A DNA stretch of 64,000 bases from Spinacia oleracea (GCF_020520425.1 NC_079492.1:109403157-109467156); one strand, 5' to 3'; shown: positions 49,271 through 61,191, counted from the stretch's first letter. Made by a program: numbers and translations. The notes: generated by a model not told the origin, from the letters alone.

Positions 49271-49900
49271 GATGTTTATCGTTTCTGGTCCAAGTTAGAA
49301 AGATGGATGGTTTGTTGGGTTTTGATTTACTGCATTTTGTATCTACTGTTAGTACGAGTTCTAGTTAGGGTTTTTAATGAAATAGGAAGGTTGTATTAGT
49401 AATGGGTTGAATAGGAATTGGATCAATATCTGATTGGTCTATTTTCTGTAATCATATGGTTATTAATCAAAAATATTTATTTCTCCTACTTACGTTTGTT
49501 ATCTATTGCTTCTTTAGCCCTGTCAATTGAAATTGAATTTTACTTGAAGTTTCACCTTTGTAATAAACTAAATTTCAATTAATCAATCAAATTGAAGTTT
49601 CACCTTGAATCATATTGTAAACTTAGTGGTTTTTGAATTTGATGAATTAAATTGAAGATGATAGTTTTACTTGATAATTGCTTATCTGAATGTTCTGAAG
49701 AATTAGACAGTAATGAAAGTGGTTTTATTATCTGGAAGTGTAGATGCAGTATACAAGTGATGTTTTAGAATAGAGATGGATGTTTTTCGGAAAACAAAAA
49801 ATGAAGATTGTTTTGAAATGTTGAGAGCAAGTTACCATTTCATCAACTAACCGATTAGCAAATTTGTCCAAAATAAACGAGATTCTGTAATCAAGACTTG
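49271..49900. other. H2A.W 3-prime region and spacer
   Basis: A TTTTTAATGAAATAGG stretch near 49371 may lie near the polyadenylation site. No other feature. Confidence 0.4.
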
Positions 49901-49907
49901 AGTCAGT

Positions 49908-50530
49908 TTGAAGAAAAAGTTGATGATAGCACATATTCATTTCAAGAGCCTAGGACCATTATCTGCTGAGCTAACTGCAATCAAGGAAGGGCTCCTTATA
50001 GCTTGGGAAAGAAAAATAACTCGACTGGAGCTTGAGATAGATGCTAGCACACTGAAATACATGCTTGAAAATCCTGGTGGATATCTAGATCACCAGTTCG
50101 CTTCGCTAATCAATGATGTAGTTACCCTTCTCAACAAGAATTGGTCTGTCAACATCTTCCATGATGTAGTTGCTCATGGGCTTGCTGAGATTGGTCGTAA
50201 GATGTCTATAGTCAAGACTTATCACTTCCAACCTCCCCCGAATGTTCTTGATGATTACATGAAAGAATCGATTCCAAGGGATGCTGCTTAGTTCAGATGC
50301 TGGACGGGTCTTGAAGGATGAAGTACAGTGAACAGTTTGCTAACATGTCTAACTTCTCCTCTTTTGCTTTGTATTATAAACTCCAGGTTAATCATTGTAC
50401 TGTCTAGGCTTTATTGGTTTTTGGTTGATGCCTTTGACAGCTCTAGCTGTTCTCGTTGTATGAAAACTCTTATAGAGGCCTTCATCGCCTCCTATTAATA
50501 TAATTCCTATCTTTGCATAAAAAAAAGATA
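49908..50530 (+). pseudogene. RNase H-like (RVT_3) LINE 3-prime fragment with poly(A)
   Basis: A 127-codon frame encodes the C-terminal RNase H-like domain found at the end of plant LINE ORF2. SAELTAIKEGLLIAWERKI and LELEIDASTLKYML hold the acidic residues (E, D). ASLINDVVTLLNKNWSVNIF and DVVAHGLAEIGRKM follow. The usual HVYREAN-x-AADxLA is altered here. The sequence continues to TTTGCAT and an A8 tract at 50518-50527, which looks like a retroposed 3-prime tail. The upstream RT is absent. It is probably a 5-prime-truncated LINE. A domesticated RNase H-like gene is less likely but not excluded, since this frame is intact. Confidence 0.7.
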
Positions 50531-50890
50531 TGACAAGTTTACAAGTCAGAAGTCAGAAGTCAGAACTAACACACTAGGCAGTTGTAGGGTTGAAGTAGCT
50601 CTATCTGAACTAATTTCCTTTTTCTACATGAAACCATTTCTTGACTAAGGTTTCTAAACAAAAAGGAAACAACCATTGAAAATCTCATCAACCGTTATGG
50701 AAGTAGCAAATTACATATTCAATGGGCACTGCCATCATATTCATAGCCATTCCCTAGTGTAATTGTACATGAAAGCTTATTTTCATACTAAATTACTGAT
50801 GATGGAATCGCAAATGTCTAACTGTACATACCATAAAGTCAGGAATCGTACAGACTGCAGAACTATATACTGAGACCTTATTGTGACCAG
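50531..50890. other. Spacer
   Basis: AT-rich with a short AAGTCAGAAGTCAGAAGTCAG repeat at 50543-50565. No gene. Confidence 0.4.
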
Positions 50891-50905
50891 TATTACAAAC
50901 AACTT

Positions 50906-51264
50906 TTTTTTTTGGGTGAAAAAGGATCCATATATTGAAATCAAGTTTTAGGCATATAGCCTATTACAATCCAAAAGATAATAATTAAGGAGCAGTGAAA
51001 TTTATTTATTGATTTCTAAAACTACAGCCGTAGATTTCTTCACCAAAGCATTGCCCTTCTAATCTTACTTGCGTTTAGGCCCTGCTGGCTGCTGCAACTC
51101 CCTGCACAAAGTCACCATATTGCTCCAACAATCAGCACCAACAATCTCCTTATTTATCATTTTAACCACAACCAAGGCAATCTGATATTCTGATAATATC
51201 AAAGCATTCTCCATGTTTTCAACTACTTACCAAGTTTATGGATACAAAAGCAATCTGATCCATG
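50906..51264 (-). mobile_element. 5-prime-truncated retroposon (about 359 bp) with long TSD
   Basis: TATTACAAACAACTT (50891-50905) and TATTACAAACAGCTT (51265-51279) flank a segment that on the minus strand ends CTTTTTCACCC plus A9. The poly(A) tail and the 15-base target duplication (one mismatch) are LINE-type. No domain is readable in the short body. It gives a normal-sized comparison for the micro-insertions. Confidence 0.75.
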
Positions 51265-51279
51265 TATTACAAACAGCTT

Positions 51280-51706
51280 ATTCAACTACTTGTTAAAGCT
51301 TATAATGAATCAGCTATAGACAATCTGACACTACAGAATGCAAGCAAAGCAATGTAGCTTGACTAGTAACAAGCAACAGGTTGAGTTAAACAAGCTACCA
51401 GGAAGAAACTCTCAGTCATGGCATCACTAATTAGACAAGTCTTCACACACAAAATACTCAGGATAAGCTTCACAAATTATCCACTCAGCAACTCATACTA
51501 TCATTTTCATCAGTAATGAGGAGCTAAGTACATTATTGCCATATATCACAATGCAGTTAGTATCAAATGCAAGTTATTAGTTTCATGACAACATTCAGGA
51601 CCTCATAAGAGTTATAAGTTATAACCAAACTTGTGTTTCAAAATAAAGCAGCAGTTTATTACAAAGTGAAGCAATCCTCAGATAACCCAACACGCAATAT
51701 AAGTTC
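51280..51706. other. Spacer
   Basis: AT-rich; nothing recognised. Confidence 0.4.
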
Positions 51707-51711
51707 CAAAT

Positions 51712-52088
51712 TGTTAGATCTCGCAGCGGAAATTTGGCTTCTACTAGATAATATGAAATCGATACCTCACAAATAAATAATATTTTGTGGATAAATAAAT
51801 AACACTTATGAAGGAAATAATAAATGTTACATAAGAAAATATAAACTTTTCTTAAACTAAACTTTTATATGATGTGAATTGTATCGAATTGAATTCTACA
51901 TTACGCTTTACACAACTTATAAGCTAAATAAGGAAAAACAATTATTGGAGCATGTTGGAAACAACCCATAATATTTTTCAACCATTCATTTTTCTTCTCC
52001 TATAGTTTCTCTTCTCCTTTCACATAATTTAACTCTTCTTAAAATTAGATATAATTAATTTAGGAATTAATGATATCCAATTCTCACA
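51712..52088 (-). repeat. 3-prime LTR of the copia element
   Basis: 377 bases, TG...CA, and a direct copy of 56324-56707. Confidence 0.93.
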
Positions 52089-52220
52089 ATTCTCCACCTC
52101 GTTCATAATTTGAAAACATTCAAATTTTGGACGAACAAATTGCGTTATAACAATGATTGCCTACGTACCCTCGTCCGGGATCAAACCAACCGTAGTTCCA
52201 TTTATTTTTCCATGTAGTGC

Positions 52221-55200
52221 TTAACATGGGACAATGTTTAACAATTTCAAACAATGTTGGAACTTGCTTCCTGACACAACTTTGGTTAACATATCTGCGG
52301 GATTCTCATCTGTATGCACCTTCATAAGGGAAATACAACCTTCCTCTATGACCCCTCCAACAAAATGATATCTCACATCTATATGCTTGGTACGAGCATG
52401 ATGAACCTGATTTTTAGCCAAATGAATTGCACTTTGACTATCACAACTCAGATTCACACATTCCTGCTTCAACCCCAAATCATCTAGAAATCCCCACAAC
52501 CACAATGCTTCCTTGACTCCTTTTGCCATAGCCATGTATTTGGCCTCTGTAGTAGATAGACCCACCGTGGCCTGTAACATTGATCGACAACTAACTGGGT
52601 AACCCTGCATTTTAAACACATAACCAGTAGTAGATCGTCGTTTATCTAGATCACTGGCATATCAGAATCAACAAAACCATTTATCCGACATGTATCTCCA
52701 CCAAAGCACAAACCCGTGTCAACAGTACCTTTTAAGCACCCTAAAACCCATTTCACAGCTTCCCAATGTCTCTTTCCTGGATTCGCCATGAATCTACTGA
52801 CAAAACTAACTGCTTGTGAAATTTCTGGATATGTACACACCATGGCGTACATTAAACTGCCAACTGCACTAGCACAAGGTACATTATCCATGTATATGTC
52901 TTATCTTCCACTGTAGTGGGAGATTGTTTACCAGAGAGTCTAAAATGTGGAGCCAATGGAGTTACTACTGACTTAACATTTTTCATCCCAAATCTTTCAA
53001 TAACCCGCTCAATGTAGCCTTTCTGGCTCAAGGACAATTTTCGATTTGATCTCTCTCTCCTAATCTCCATACCCAATATTTTCTTTGCAGCTCCCAAATC
53101 TTTTGTCTCAAACTCTTCACCGAGTTGAGTTTTTAAACTATTTATATCCGCCTTCCTTTTTGAAGCAATAAGCATGTCGTCCACATACAATGGAAGATAA
53201 TATAATCACCTCCACGAAGTTTACGAATGCATATACAACAATCATAATTACTTCTAGAAAACCCTTGCTTTAACATTAAGGAATCAAATCGCTTGTATCA
53301 CTACGGTGGGGATTGCTTCAATCCATAAAGTGATTTCCTCAAGCGACATACCTGACTCTCTTTACCCTCAACCTTGTACCCCTCAGGTTGATACATATAG
53401 ATTTCCTCATCCAAATCACCGTGTAAGAAGTCTGTCTTCACATCAAGTTGTTCCAGCTCAAGATCACCATGAGCAACGAGACTTAATAGCTCGAATAGAA
53501 GTATGTTTTACCACCGGAGATAATATCTCATTGTAATCAACACCTTCTTTCTGTACAAACCCTTGGCCACTAGCCTAGCCTTATATCTTATACCATCGGT
53601 CTTGGAAGAATCCTCTTTTCTTTTATACACCCACTTACAACCACTAGCAGTCTTTCCCACGGGCAATGAGACTACCTCCCATGTCTTGTTTTTATGAAGA
53701 GACTCCATAGCAACCAACCAACCAACTCTCTCTATCCTTCTCTTTGATAGCTTGTCTGAAGGTGATCGGCTCATCATCCTCCACCAATAGTGCATATTCT
53801 ACCAAGTTAATCTGCCCGCAATGCCCTAGAGGTTTGTCTGACCCAAACTTCTGAACTGATTTATAATTTCTCTTTGGCCTAATGGTTGCCAAAGATTCCT
53901 GCTACTGTTGTTGTTGTAACACATGTACATTTTCCCGTTGAATCTTCTCATGTTTAAGATCATCCTCCTCATCAGTTTGATTAACACAAGGATGCTCCAC
54001 ATGAACATGACCAAAATCTGGTTGGTCTCTAAATTCTATCTCCGCCACTTGATTATTTGAAGTAGTCCCGATATCGCAATTATTTGACACCATAGCTTTG
54101 GATAAAGCTATCATAGATCTTTAATCAAAGGTCACATCCCTGCTGATTACAAATTTAGAATCCTCTATACTCCAAAGACGATATCCATTAACGCCTTTGG
54201 GATACCCCAAGAATACTGCTTTCTTGGCTCTTTCATCAAGCTTGTTATTCTTGACATGATAATAAGTTGTGGACCCAAAGACTCGAAGTCTCTTGTAATA
54301 TGCATGTTCCCCTGACCACACCCTGTAAGGTATGTCACCATCTAAATAAGAATGTGGGGATCGATTCACTATATAACAAGCTGTAACAACCGACTCTGCC
54401 CACCATTCCTTGCCTAAACCAGAATTAGAGCGCATACACCTAGCCTTCTCAAGTAGTGTATGATTCAGTCTTTCCGCGACTCCATTCTGTTGTGGTGTCT
54501 CTCACTGTCCAGTGTCTTACAATGCCTTCCTGATTACAAAGCTCCTTGAAAGCTTCCTCTGTGTACTCCGCACCATTATCAGACCGTACAGTTTTTAGCT
54601 TTCGACCCGTTCTGTTCTCAACCATTGCTCTCACCCGCTTGAAAATGTCGAATACCTCATTCTTATGCTTGAGAAAGTAAATCCAAGCATATCCAGATTA
54701 TCAATAAATGTAACAAAGTACCTGAAATCACCCTTGGAAGAAACTTTAATCGGACCCCAAACATCTGTATGCACATGGTCTAATAACCCTCTGCTTTTGT
54801 GCTTGCTTGTAGAGAACTTTACCCGTGCTTTTTCATACACACAATGTTCACAAAATTCCATTTGTGGTTTCTTCATGTTCTTCAATAAACCTTGTCCGCA
54901 AAGCAATGATAGACCTTTTTCCGACATAAGGCGCATGTGCCATATCCTAGTGCATTCTGTTTGGTCTTTACTTCCACTGATTCCAACTGCTAAATCACCT
55001 GTAACAGTTGTCCCCTAAAGAGGATAAAGATTACCATGACGAATCCCCTTCATCACTACCAAGGAATCACGAACAACTTTTAATACTCCATTTTCCATGG
55101 ATATTTTGCAACCATTTTTCTCTAATAACCCAAGATAAATAAGGTTTTTTCGCAAATCTGGGATGTGTCTCACATCCTTCAAGGTTATTATTATTCCATC

Positions 55201-56221
55201 ATGCATCTTGATTCAGATAGTACTTAACCAGACAGTCTTGCAAGCATGATCATTTCCCATCAAAATCGTGCCACCGTCCAAACTTTGATAAGTTGTAAAC
55301 CACTTTCTGTTTTGGCACATATGGTGTGATACTCCTGAATCAAGCATTCATTTACCAGATATTTCAGTGCATTGTTCTGAAACGTAGTAACAATAATCTT
55401 CCTCGTCATTTGAGACAAACTTGCCTCTTGTTTTTCTTGTTGTTTTCCTCTGGAATTGTTGTTGTCCGACCGCTTGAATGTAGCCCTCTTATTTGGGCAA
55501 TTTACTTTAAATGACCAAGCTCACCACATTTGAATCATGGTCTTTCCGCAAGAGGTCTAGACTTTCCTCTCTTGCCTCTTCCTCTTTCATTAATCCTTCC
55601 TCTAGTTGTAAACAATCCCTGAGCTTGTTCCCTGAACGTGTATTCTCCTCCACTGCTAGACAACGTCCCACTTGTAGAACCTTTTGAAGATCATCCACTA
55701 AAAGTGATGTTCTAGTTTCATCCATGGTTAGAGTATCACCTACAAGCATCAATGTTTGAACTAGATTTTCATAGGACATTGGTGAAAGTAATAACATGAG
55801 CGCTTGGTCTTCCTCTTCTATCTTCACATCTATATCCATTAAGTCTGATATAATCCTATCAAACTTATTGATATACTCACGAATTGAGGCGCCTTCTTCC
55901 ATCTTTCATGTATACAATTTGGATTTTAGATAGATCCTGTTTGTTAGAGTTTTCGTCATGAAAGTTGTCTCTAACTTAGCCCATACGCCAGCAGCCGTTG
56001 CTTCTTCATTTACCAAGAAAAACAGCATCCCTCTCAAGGCACAAGATTATGACTGCTCGTGCTTCAAGATCTAACTCTTCCCAATCCTCATCCTTTATAT
56101 CTCCGGGTTTTTGTTCTTTTCCCGCTAGCACTTTCTGCAACTTTTGCGAAACTAACAAATTTTTAATTTGCATCCTCCAATAGGAAAAAATCATTTTTCC
56201 CATTGAACTTTTCAATTTCAT
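52221..56221 (-). pseudogene. Copia Gag-Pol polyprotein, multiply broken
   Basis: Read from 56221 downward, the frames give the following. Gag: EGASIREYINKFDRIISDLM near 55890, then a CCHC knuckle FKCGELGHLK near 55530 in another frame. Protease-region KDVRHIPDLRKNLIYLGLL near 55160. Pre-integrase and integrase: FCEHCVYEKARVKF, DHVHTDVWGPIKVSSKGDFR, then VRSDNGAEYTEEAFKELC near 54580. Core end: VFGSTTYYHVKNNKLDERAK. RT: WVYKRKEDSS, then YVDDMLIASK near 53190. RNase [21 protein letters not shown] and a final [10 protein letters not shown]. Many frameshifts and stops separate them, so no polyprotein can be made. Confidence 0.93.
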
Positions 56222-56323
56222 ATTTCCTAACTTTTATCGTTCCACTAGTACAAGCCATTATAAATATTTTTCAAAATAAAATTTTTAACCACTTAATATT
56301 TTAACGTTGGCTCTGATACCAAT

Positions 56324-56707
56324 TGTTAGATTTCGCAACGAAAATTTAGCTTCTACTAGATAATAAGAAATCGATACCTCACAAATAAATAATATTTTGT
56401 GGATAAACAAACAACCCTTATGAAGGAAATAATAAATGTTAAGTAAAAAAATATAAACTTTTCTTAAACTAAACTTTTATATGATGCGAATTGTATTGTA
56501 TTGAATTCTACAACACTTCTACATATTTATAACAACTTATAAGCTAAATAAGGAAAAACAATTATTGGAACATGTTAGAAACAACCCATAATATTTTTCA
56601 ATCATTCATTTTTCTTCTCCTATAACTTCTTTTCTCCTTTCACATAATTTAACTCTTCTTAAATTTGATATAATTAATTTAGGAATTAATGATATCCAAT
56701 TCTCACA
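56324..56707 (-). repeat. 5-prime LTR of the copia element
   Basis: 384 bases. It contains a TACATATTTATAAC stretch absent from the other copy. Confidence 0.93.
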
Positions 56708-56712
56708 CAAAT

Positions 56713-56895
56713 AAACATAGCCCATAAATTATGTGATATCCAAACTTCCTAAGAACTGAGTTTCAAACTTCAAAGCATTATGTGCTATCCAAATTTCCCA
56801 AGGTATTGAGATCTATGTCCATTTCCGATGGAACCAAAGATTCATGTGTTCTTTTGGCTGTGGGATGTAATAGACTAAATCAAAATGGCTCTTAA
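56713..56895. other. Spacer with a short internal duplication
   Basis: ATTATGTGATATCCAAACTT and ATTATGTGCTATCCAAATTT occur about 50 bases apart. No gene. Confidence 0.45.
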
Positions 56896-56899
56896 AACC

Positions 56900-57072
56900 T
56901 CTTCGCTTCCTTTTCATGAAGTAGAAGATGGTTGTCTTGTTGTCGTCCCGTTATCGCTTTTGAGTCAATTGAAAACAACCTCTCTGCAATTGTAGGGGTA
57001 AGGTTGCGTACACCCGACCCCCTTTACCCCGCTTCTTGCGGGAGTCTCTTTGAGGCAACGGGGTAACGATAA
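56900..57072 (+). mobile_element. Au-like SINE
   Basis: GAAAACAACCTCTCTGCAAT followed by GTAGGGGTAAGGTTGCGTAC, ACCCGACCCCCTTTACCCCGC and GCGGGAGTCTC is the conserved core of the plant Au-type SINE family. The 5-prime tRNA-like head is poor, and the 3-prime end decays after GGGTAACGATAA. Confidence 0.65.
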
Positions 57073-57107
57073 ATTGATAATGAATGATTTGGATCTATGA
57101 CATTCTG

Positions 57108-57152
57108 AAGTTCTAAACAAATCTTCTCAAAAAAAGAAAGTTCTAAACAAAT
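57108..57152 (+). mobile_element. Micro-insertion (15 bp) with 15-bp target duplication
   Basis: AAGTTCTAAACAAAT occurs at 57108-57122 and 57138-57152. The insert CTTCTCAAAAAAAGA is again a few bases plus an A tract, this time on the plus strand. Confidence 0.75.
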
Positions 57153-58063
57153 AATTGTAACTGTTTAATGGAGTGATAAAGCTTATTATGAATATAGCTT
57201 TTCCAAGGTAATGGGAAATACATAGTATAATTTTATTTTGAAAAGGAAGTACGCACCCATCTCCTTATAAAGTTACTTTTAGGAATTATTTCGCACACAA
57301 CCTTCATTTAGGGGTTCCAATGGTCTAGATTTCACCTTCTGCTAATTACTCAATGTTTTCCATACTACTTTAACTAAATTGTGATATCCAGTCCCTTAAG
57401 TCCTCAAAGGACATAGGGCGTTGCGATGGAAACACCAATAGAAGAAGAAATGCATCTATAGTGGTTTTAAGCTGTGTCCTTTCCCTTTTTAGTAAATGGT
57501 TTCTTTGATATGGTGATACCCTGATAGTCTGATACCTATATACATCAGTGTGCTAACCAACCCCATGGAGAACTTAAAGAAAAACCTTTCTAGAATCCAC
57601 CTTGAATTATCAAATTATAACAATGATGGCCTTTAGATTAAAGTCTATAAGTGTCGAACCCCTAATTACCCTAAAATCTAGGGGCTTCCCATGACATTTT
57701 TTTACTTCTGAAGGAAATAGTGGACAGCTCAAGTCATCCCCACTAAAAAACTTAAATGTTGCAATTAATCACTTGATGGATCTAAAAGAATCGTGCTGAA
57801 ACTATGGGTTACAGGTCGAACACCATCCTAAACTCTGACAGAATCATTGTAGTCTTTAGTTCCTCAAGGCAAACTTATCAAGTCTCCCCCTTGCATGTCC
57901 TAAAAAAGATCCACCGAATCTCCAAAATGTGGGATTCATATTTTAGACTCTAAAGACTAAACCTCCTTAAATACAACTCTTATTGTAGCGTTGGAATGTC
58001 AGTAGTTGGCACCCATCGCCTTATAAAGTCAAAAGGTACATTTTAAGAGTATCTTACTGGGAT
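57153..58063. other. Intergenic, no gene recognised
   Basis: No coding frame or repeat could be supported. Confidence 0.4.
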
Positions 58064-58068
58064 CACCT

Positions 58069-58337
58069 TGTTGAAATTAGACGTGAATGAGAGAGTGAAA
58101 TAAACAATCCAACATAATTGATTGATAAAAGTAAACGTACAATAGAGATATTTATACCACTTAACAAAATTAATAAACCTAAAATCAAGGAATAATAATC
58201 CCAGGATGACCCACTAACCAGAAAACTTATCCCATTAACTTTGACCCACTATTCCCATTAACCCATGCTTAGTAAACAACTAGGTAACCGACTCCTAGAA
58301 AAAATCTAACAAAATAATTTGAATCAATAATCTAACA
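58069..58337 (-). repeat. 3-prime LTR of the Gag-only element
   Basis: 269 bases, a direct copy of 59561-59847. It lacks a few short segments present there (an extra GGTAACTA repeat and AAACATT). Confidence 0.93.
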
Positions 58338-58462
58338 TCCTCCCTTGATTCAAAATCACGTACAATTGCTCAACTCTTCAATGATCCATATTGCGGTGGA
58401 CTCCGACTTGAACTCGACACTTTGAATCTCAACACGAACTCTCGACAAACAAGAACACACGA

Positions 58463-59377
58463 CTAGAAGAGGTTGCTTTCTTCTCCTTCGACATTTTGGA
58501 CAAAATTAGTTTGCTCTTTCTCTTTCTCATCACGTTGCTTATCCCAACACCTATTTTCTTTGTGACCATACCTTTTGCAATAGTAGCATTGAACGCTACT
58601 CATGGACTGACGTTGTCCTTCGAATCGACCACGACCACGACCATCACGACCACAACCACGACTACCCATACCGCGACCACGACCACGACCTTCACCATAA
58701 TACCAATCACTCGACATTTGCCCTGTAACTTGAAAGGCTTTTTCCTCGACGTTTTCATCCGTAGACTTATCCATTCTCTCCTCATAAGCCATTAATGAAC
58801 TCATCAACTCATTAAATGTGTAAGTTGATATGCCCTTAGACTCTAAAATTGCAGTCACAATATATTTATAATCACTATTCAAACTCCTTAACACCTTGCC
58901 CACAATTGTCTCATTTGAGATATTATCACCATATATTTCCATTTGACTAATAATTGAAGACACTTTAGACAAATAATCTTGAATTGATTCTTTCTTTGTC
59001 ATTGTTAAACTCTCAAATTGTGTACGAAGAGTTTGTAATTTTACAGCAATTACCTTCTTATCACCAAAATACTCTTGCTTGATAATCTCCCAGGCTTGTT
59101 TCGATGTTGACGCAGCGGAAATTCGTGGGGAAATTTCATCATCCAATGCGGATTGGATAAAGAAAAGAGCCTTTGCATCTCTCTTCCTATTTTCCCGTAG
59201 CCTTTGATCTGGTTCAGCCGGTGCCTCAGCCGGTTCCGTATACCCGTTCTCCACCATATCCCACAACTCTTGAGACTTGAACATAGTTTTCATCTTAAGA
59301 CTCCACAAATGATAATTCTCCCCCTTAAACAATGGGATTATGGGTTGAGAACTAGAACCATTACTATTAATTGCCAT
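58463..59377 (-). CDS. Intact copia-type Gag of the Gag-only element
   Basis: 304 residues with no interruption. The N-terminus MAINSNGSSSQPIIPLFKGE leads to NYHLWSLKMKTMF, the usual start of plant copia Gag. The UBN2-type central domain covers about residues 60-200 (ALDDEISPRISAASTSKQAW, YLSKVSSIISQMEIYGDNIS, ILESKGISTYTFNELMSSLM). A Gly/Arg-rich stretch follows at about 230-255 (GRGRGRGMGSRGCGRDGRGR), then one CCHC zinc knuckle CYYCKRYGHKENRC near 265. Capsid and RNA packaging are the expected roles. All pol functions would have to come from another element. The start codon lies 183 bases inside the 5-prime LTR. The plus-strand frames opposite this gene are shadows. Confidence 0.95.
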   Translation of the reverse strand: MAINSNGSSSQPIIPLFKGENYHLWSLKMKTMFKSQELWDMVENGYTEPAEAPAEPDQRLRENRKRDAKALFFIQSALDDEISPRISAASTSKQAWEIIKQEYFGDKKVIAVKLQTLRTQFESLTMTKKESIQDYLSKVSSIISQMEIYGDNISNETIVGKVLRSLNSDYKYIVTAILESKGISTYTFNELMSSLMAYEERMDKSTDENVEEKAFQVTGQMSSDWYYGEGRGRGRGMGSRGCGRDGRGRGRFEGQRQSMSSVQCYYCKRYGHKENRCWDKQRDEKEKEQTNFVQNVEGEESNLF

Positions 59378-59560
59378 ACAAACAATTTAATTCACTCACA
59401 GACAAACTCTCACAATGATAGAAAGGTACGTTGCTTTCTTTGATTAATTCTCACGACTCGCAATTTTTTTTTGTTTTTTGTGTTCTCAGTTTCTCACGGT
59501 ACCTTTCTCTCACCCTCTTTTTCTTTTTGGTTTGGATCTAACCTGGAGCTCTAGATACCA

Positions 59561-59847
59561 TGTTGAAATTAGACGTGAAAGATAGAGTGAAATAAATAGC
59601 CCAACATAATTGCTTGATTGATAAAAGTAAACGTACATAGAGATATTTATACTACTTAACAAAATTAATAAACCTAAAATCAAGGAATAATAATCCCATG
59701 ATGACCCACTAACCAGAAAACTTATCCCATTAACTTTGACCCACTATTCCCATTAACCCATGCTCAGTAAACAACTAGGTAACTAGGTAACTGACTCCTA
59801 GAAAAACTCTAACAAAATAAACATTAATTTGAATCAATAATCTAACA
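59561..59847 (-). repeat. 5-prime LTR of the Gag-only element
   Basis: 287 bases, TG...CA. Confidence 0.93.
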
Positions 59848-59852
59848 CACCT

Positions 59853-61191
59853 CTACCATGCAATTTGAGATTTGGCATTAAGACTATACTATCTCCAGCC
59901 CAAATTCATATTCAAACATGGCATTGAGATACTCCTAGCGTACTTTTAACATTATTTTTGCTCCCAACACCTTACAGAGTTACAGATAATCAGTTTTAGG
60001 TTAAACCTAACCAACTTTGTATACAAGATGATAACAGATAAATCCTTTTTGCTTCTTTCCTACCTCTTCTTTTTCGAAAGGGGTAGAGGTATTCTTACTC
60101 TAAACTCCCCGTCCTGCAGGAGTTCGATTTACCCCCTGCTTTATGTTTATAGAAAGTGTGCCGATTTTAACCCTTTGTTGGCATTTGGTTTCAAACCCAT
60201 TGATCCTAGCACAATAGCCCTAACTTTTGCTTTGTGTAACACTTATCCTCAGGGACTTTCAGAGTCCTACTAGGCCTCAAAAGACGATCTGCATTACTCA
60301 TACGTGATACGCCCGTGATTAATACAGTAATACCTCGTTTGAAGACACCCAGGCCCTTAAGTGTTAAGAGGCTCAGTCTAGAAACTCATCAGTTTATACA
60401 ACTGTCCTTGAACTAAAAGTTCCCATGAAGGACTTACATAGCCCTCGGAATAGTGAATTTGTTAATTAATCAGATTAGCTCAAACTTGTCTGAAGATTTC
60501 CTAAAGTGTAACATTTAACATCACTGTTCAGCTCTTCGCAAAAAGCAACTTTTAGAATGGGAGTTCAATCCTGCTCTAGTTCCATTAACTTCGTGTGGTA
60601 ATACTCAAATATCAGGCCTCATGTATCACCATCTGATTCTTAGATCCAACAGGAAAATCTTATGGAAAACATTTATACATCCCTTCAGCTGAAAAGGTAC
60701 ATAATATCGAGTAATTAATATAAAGTTAAGTTTGAATCGGAGCTTCATTTGTCATGACTCCAGATCAGAAACTTGGCTCATATGTTTTCCTGGAACCGTA
60801 CAGGGTTGTAAGCCCAGAATAAAACTCATTCCTTTGAGATGCCCTCACTCAATAAAGTCCGATATGCAGACTTTACTGAAGTGTTCTCCAGTCTTATCTA
60901 GAGTTCCTAAAATTCTTGACCAAAAATGCTACAAAAGGCTTGTACGTTTCAAAGAAAATAGAAATCACACCAAACACTGCAGGAGATGCATAAATTGAAA
61001 ACAGCAGAAGTTGTATACTTCCCTTCAGACAGCATATAACATACCTTCCCCAGTCCATGCAGAGGAACCAAAGCAACTTTTTTTTTTTGGGCTCATTAAC
61101 TTACCCAACAATCCTGCAATCAAAGGGTGCATACGTGCTCTAATAGAAAAGGGAAGGATCAAAGAGTGCGTCATACAATATACCTTGATGG
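59853..61191. other. Intergenic or intronic, no gene recognised
   Basis: No family could be recognised. A T10-11 tract at 61077-61088 precedes GGGCTCATTAAC. The minus strand near 61192-61250 has splice-like signals (see the tandem duplication). Confidence 0.4.

Larger units (their letters stand above)
51712..56707 (-). mobile_element. Complete Ty1/copia retrotransposon (4996 bp)
   Basis: LTRs at 51712-52088 and 56324-56707 begin TGTTAGA and end CTCACA. CAAAT flanks the element on both sides (51707-51711 and 56708-56712). On the minus strand the primer site TGGTATCAGAGCC (56321-56309) lies two bases inside the 5-prime LTR, and a purine tract AGGTGGAGAA lies at the other LTR. The LTRs differ at roughly two dozen places plus indels by eye, so the insertion is not recent. 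The domain order Gag-protease-integrase-RT-RNase H is copia. Confidence 0.95.
58069..59847 (-). mobile_element. Gag-only LTR retrotransposon (TR-GAG type, 1779 bp)
   Basis: LTRs at 58069-58337 and 59561-59847 begin TGTTGAAATTAG and end TCTAACA. CACCT flanks both sides (58064-58068 and 59848-59852). On the minus strand the primer site TGGTATCTAGAGCTCC abuts the 5-prime LTR (59560 downward) and a purine tract AAGGGAGGA precedes the 3-prime LTR. The interior is only about 1.2 kb and holds one intact gag gene. There is no protease, integrase, RT or RNase H. The LTRs look more alike than those of the neighbouring copia element, so it is probably younger. Confidence 0.95.

Noticed and set aside
58496-58795. 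Plus-strand frame rich in Thr opposite the gag gene
   Set aside because: It is the complement of the Gly/Arg-rich part of Gag (CGA/GGA codons), not a separate protein.
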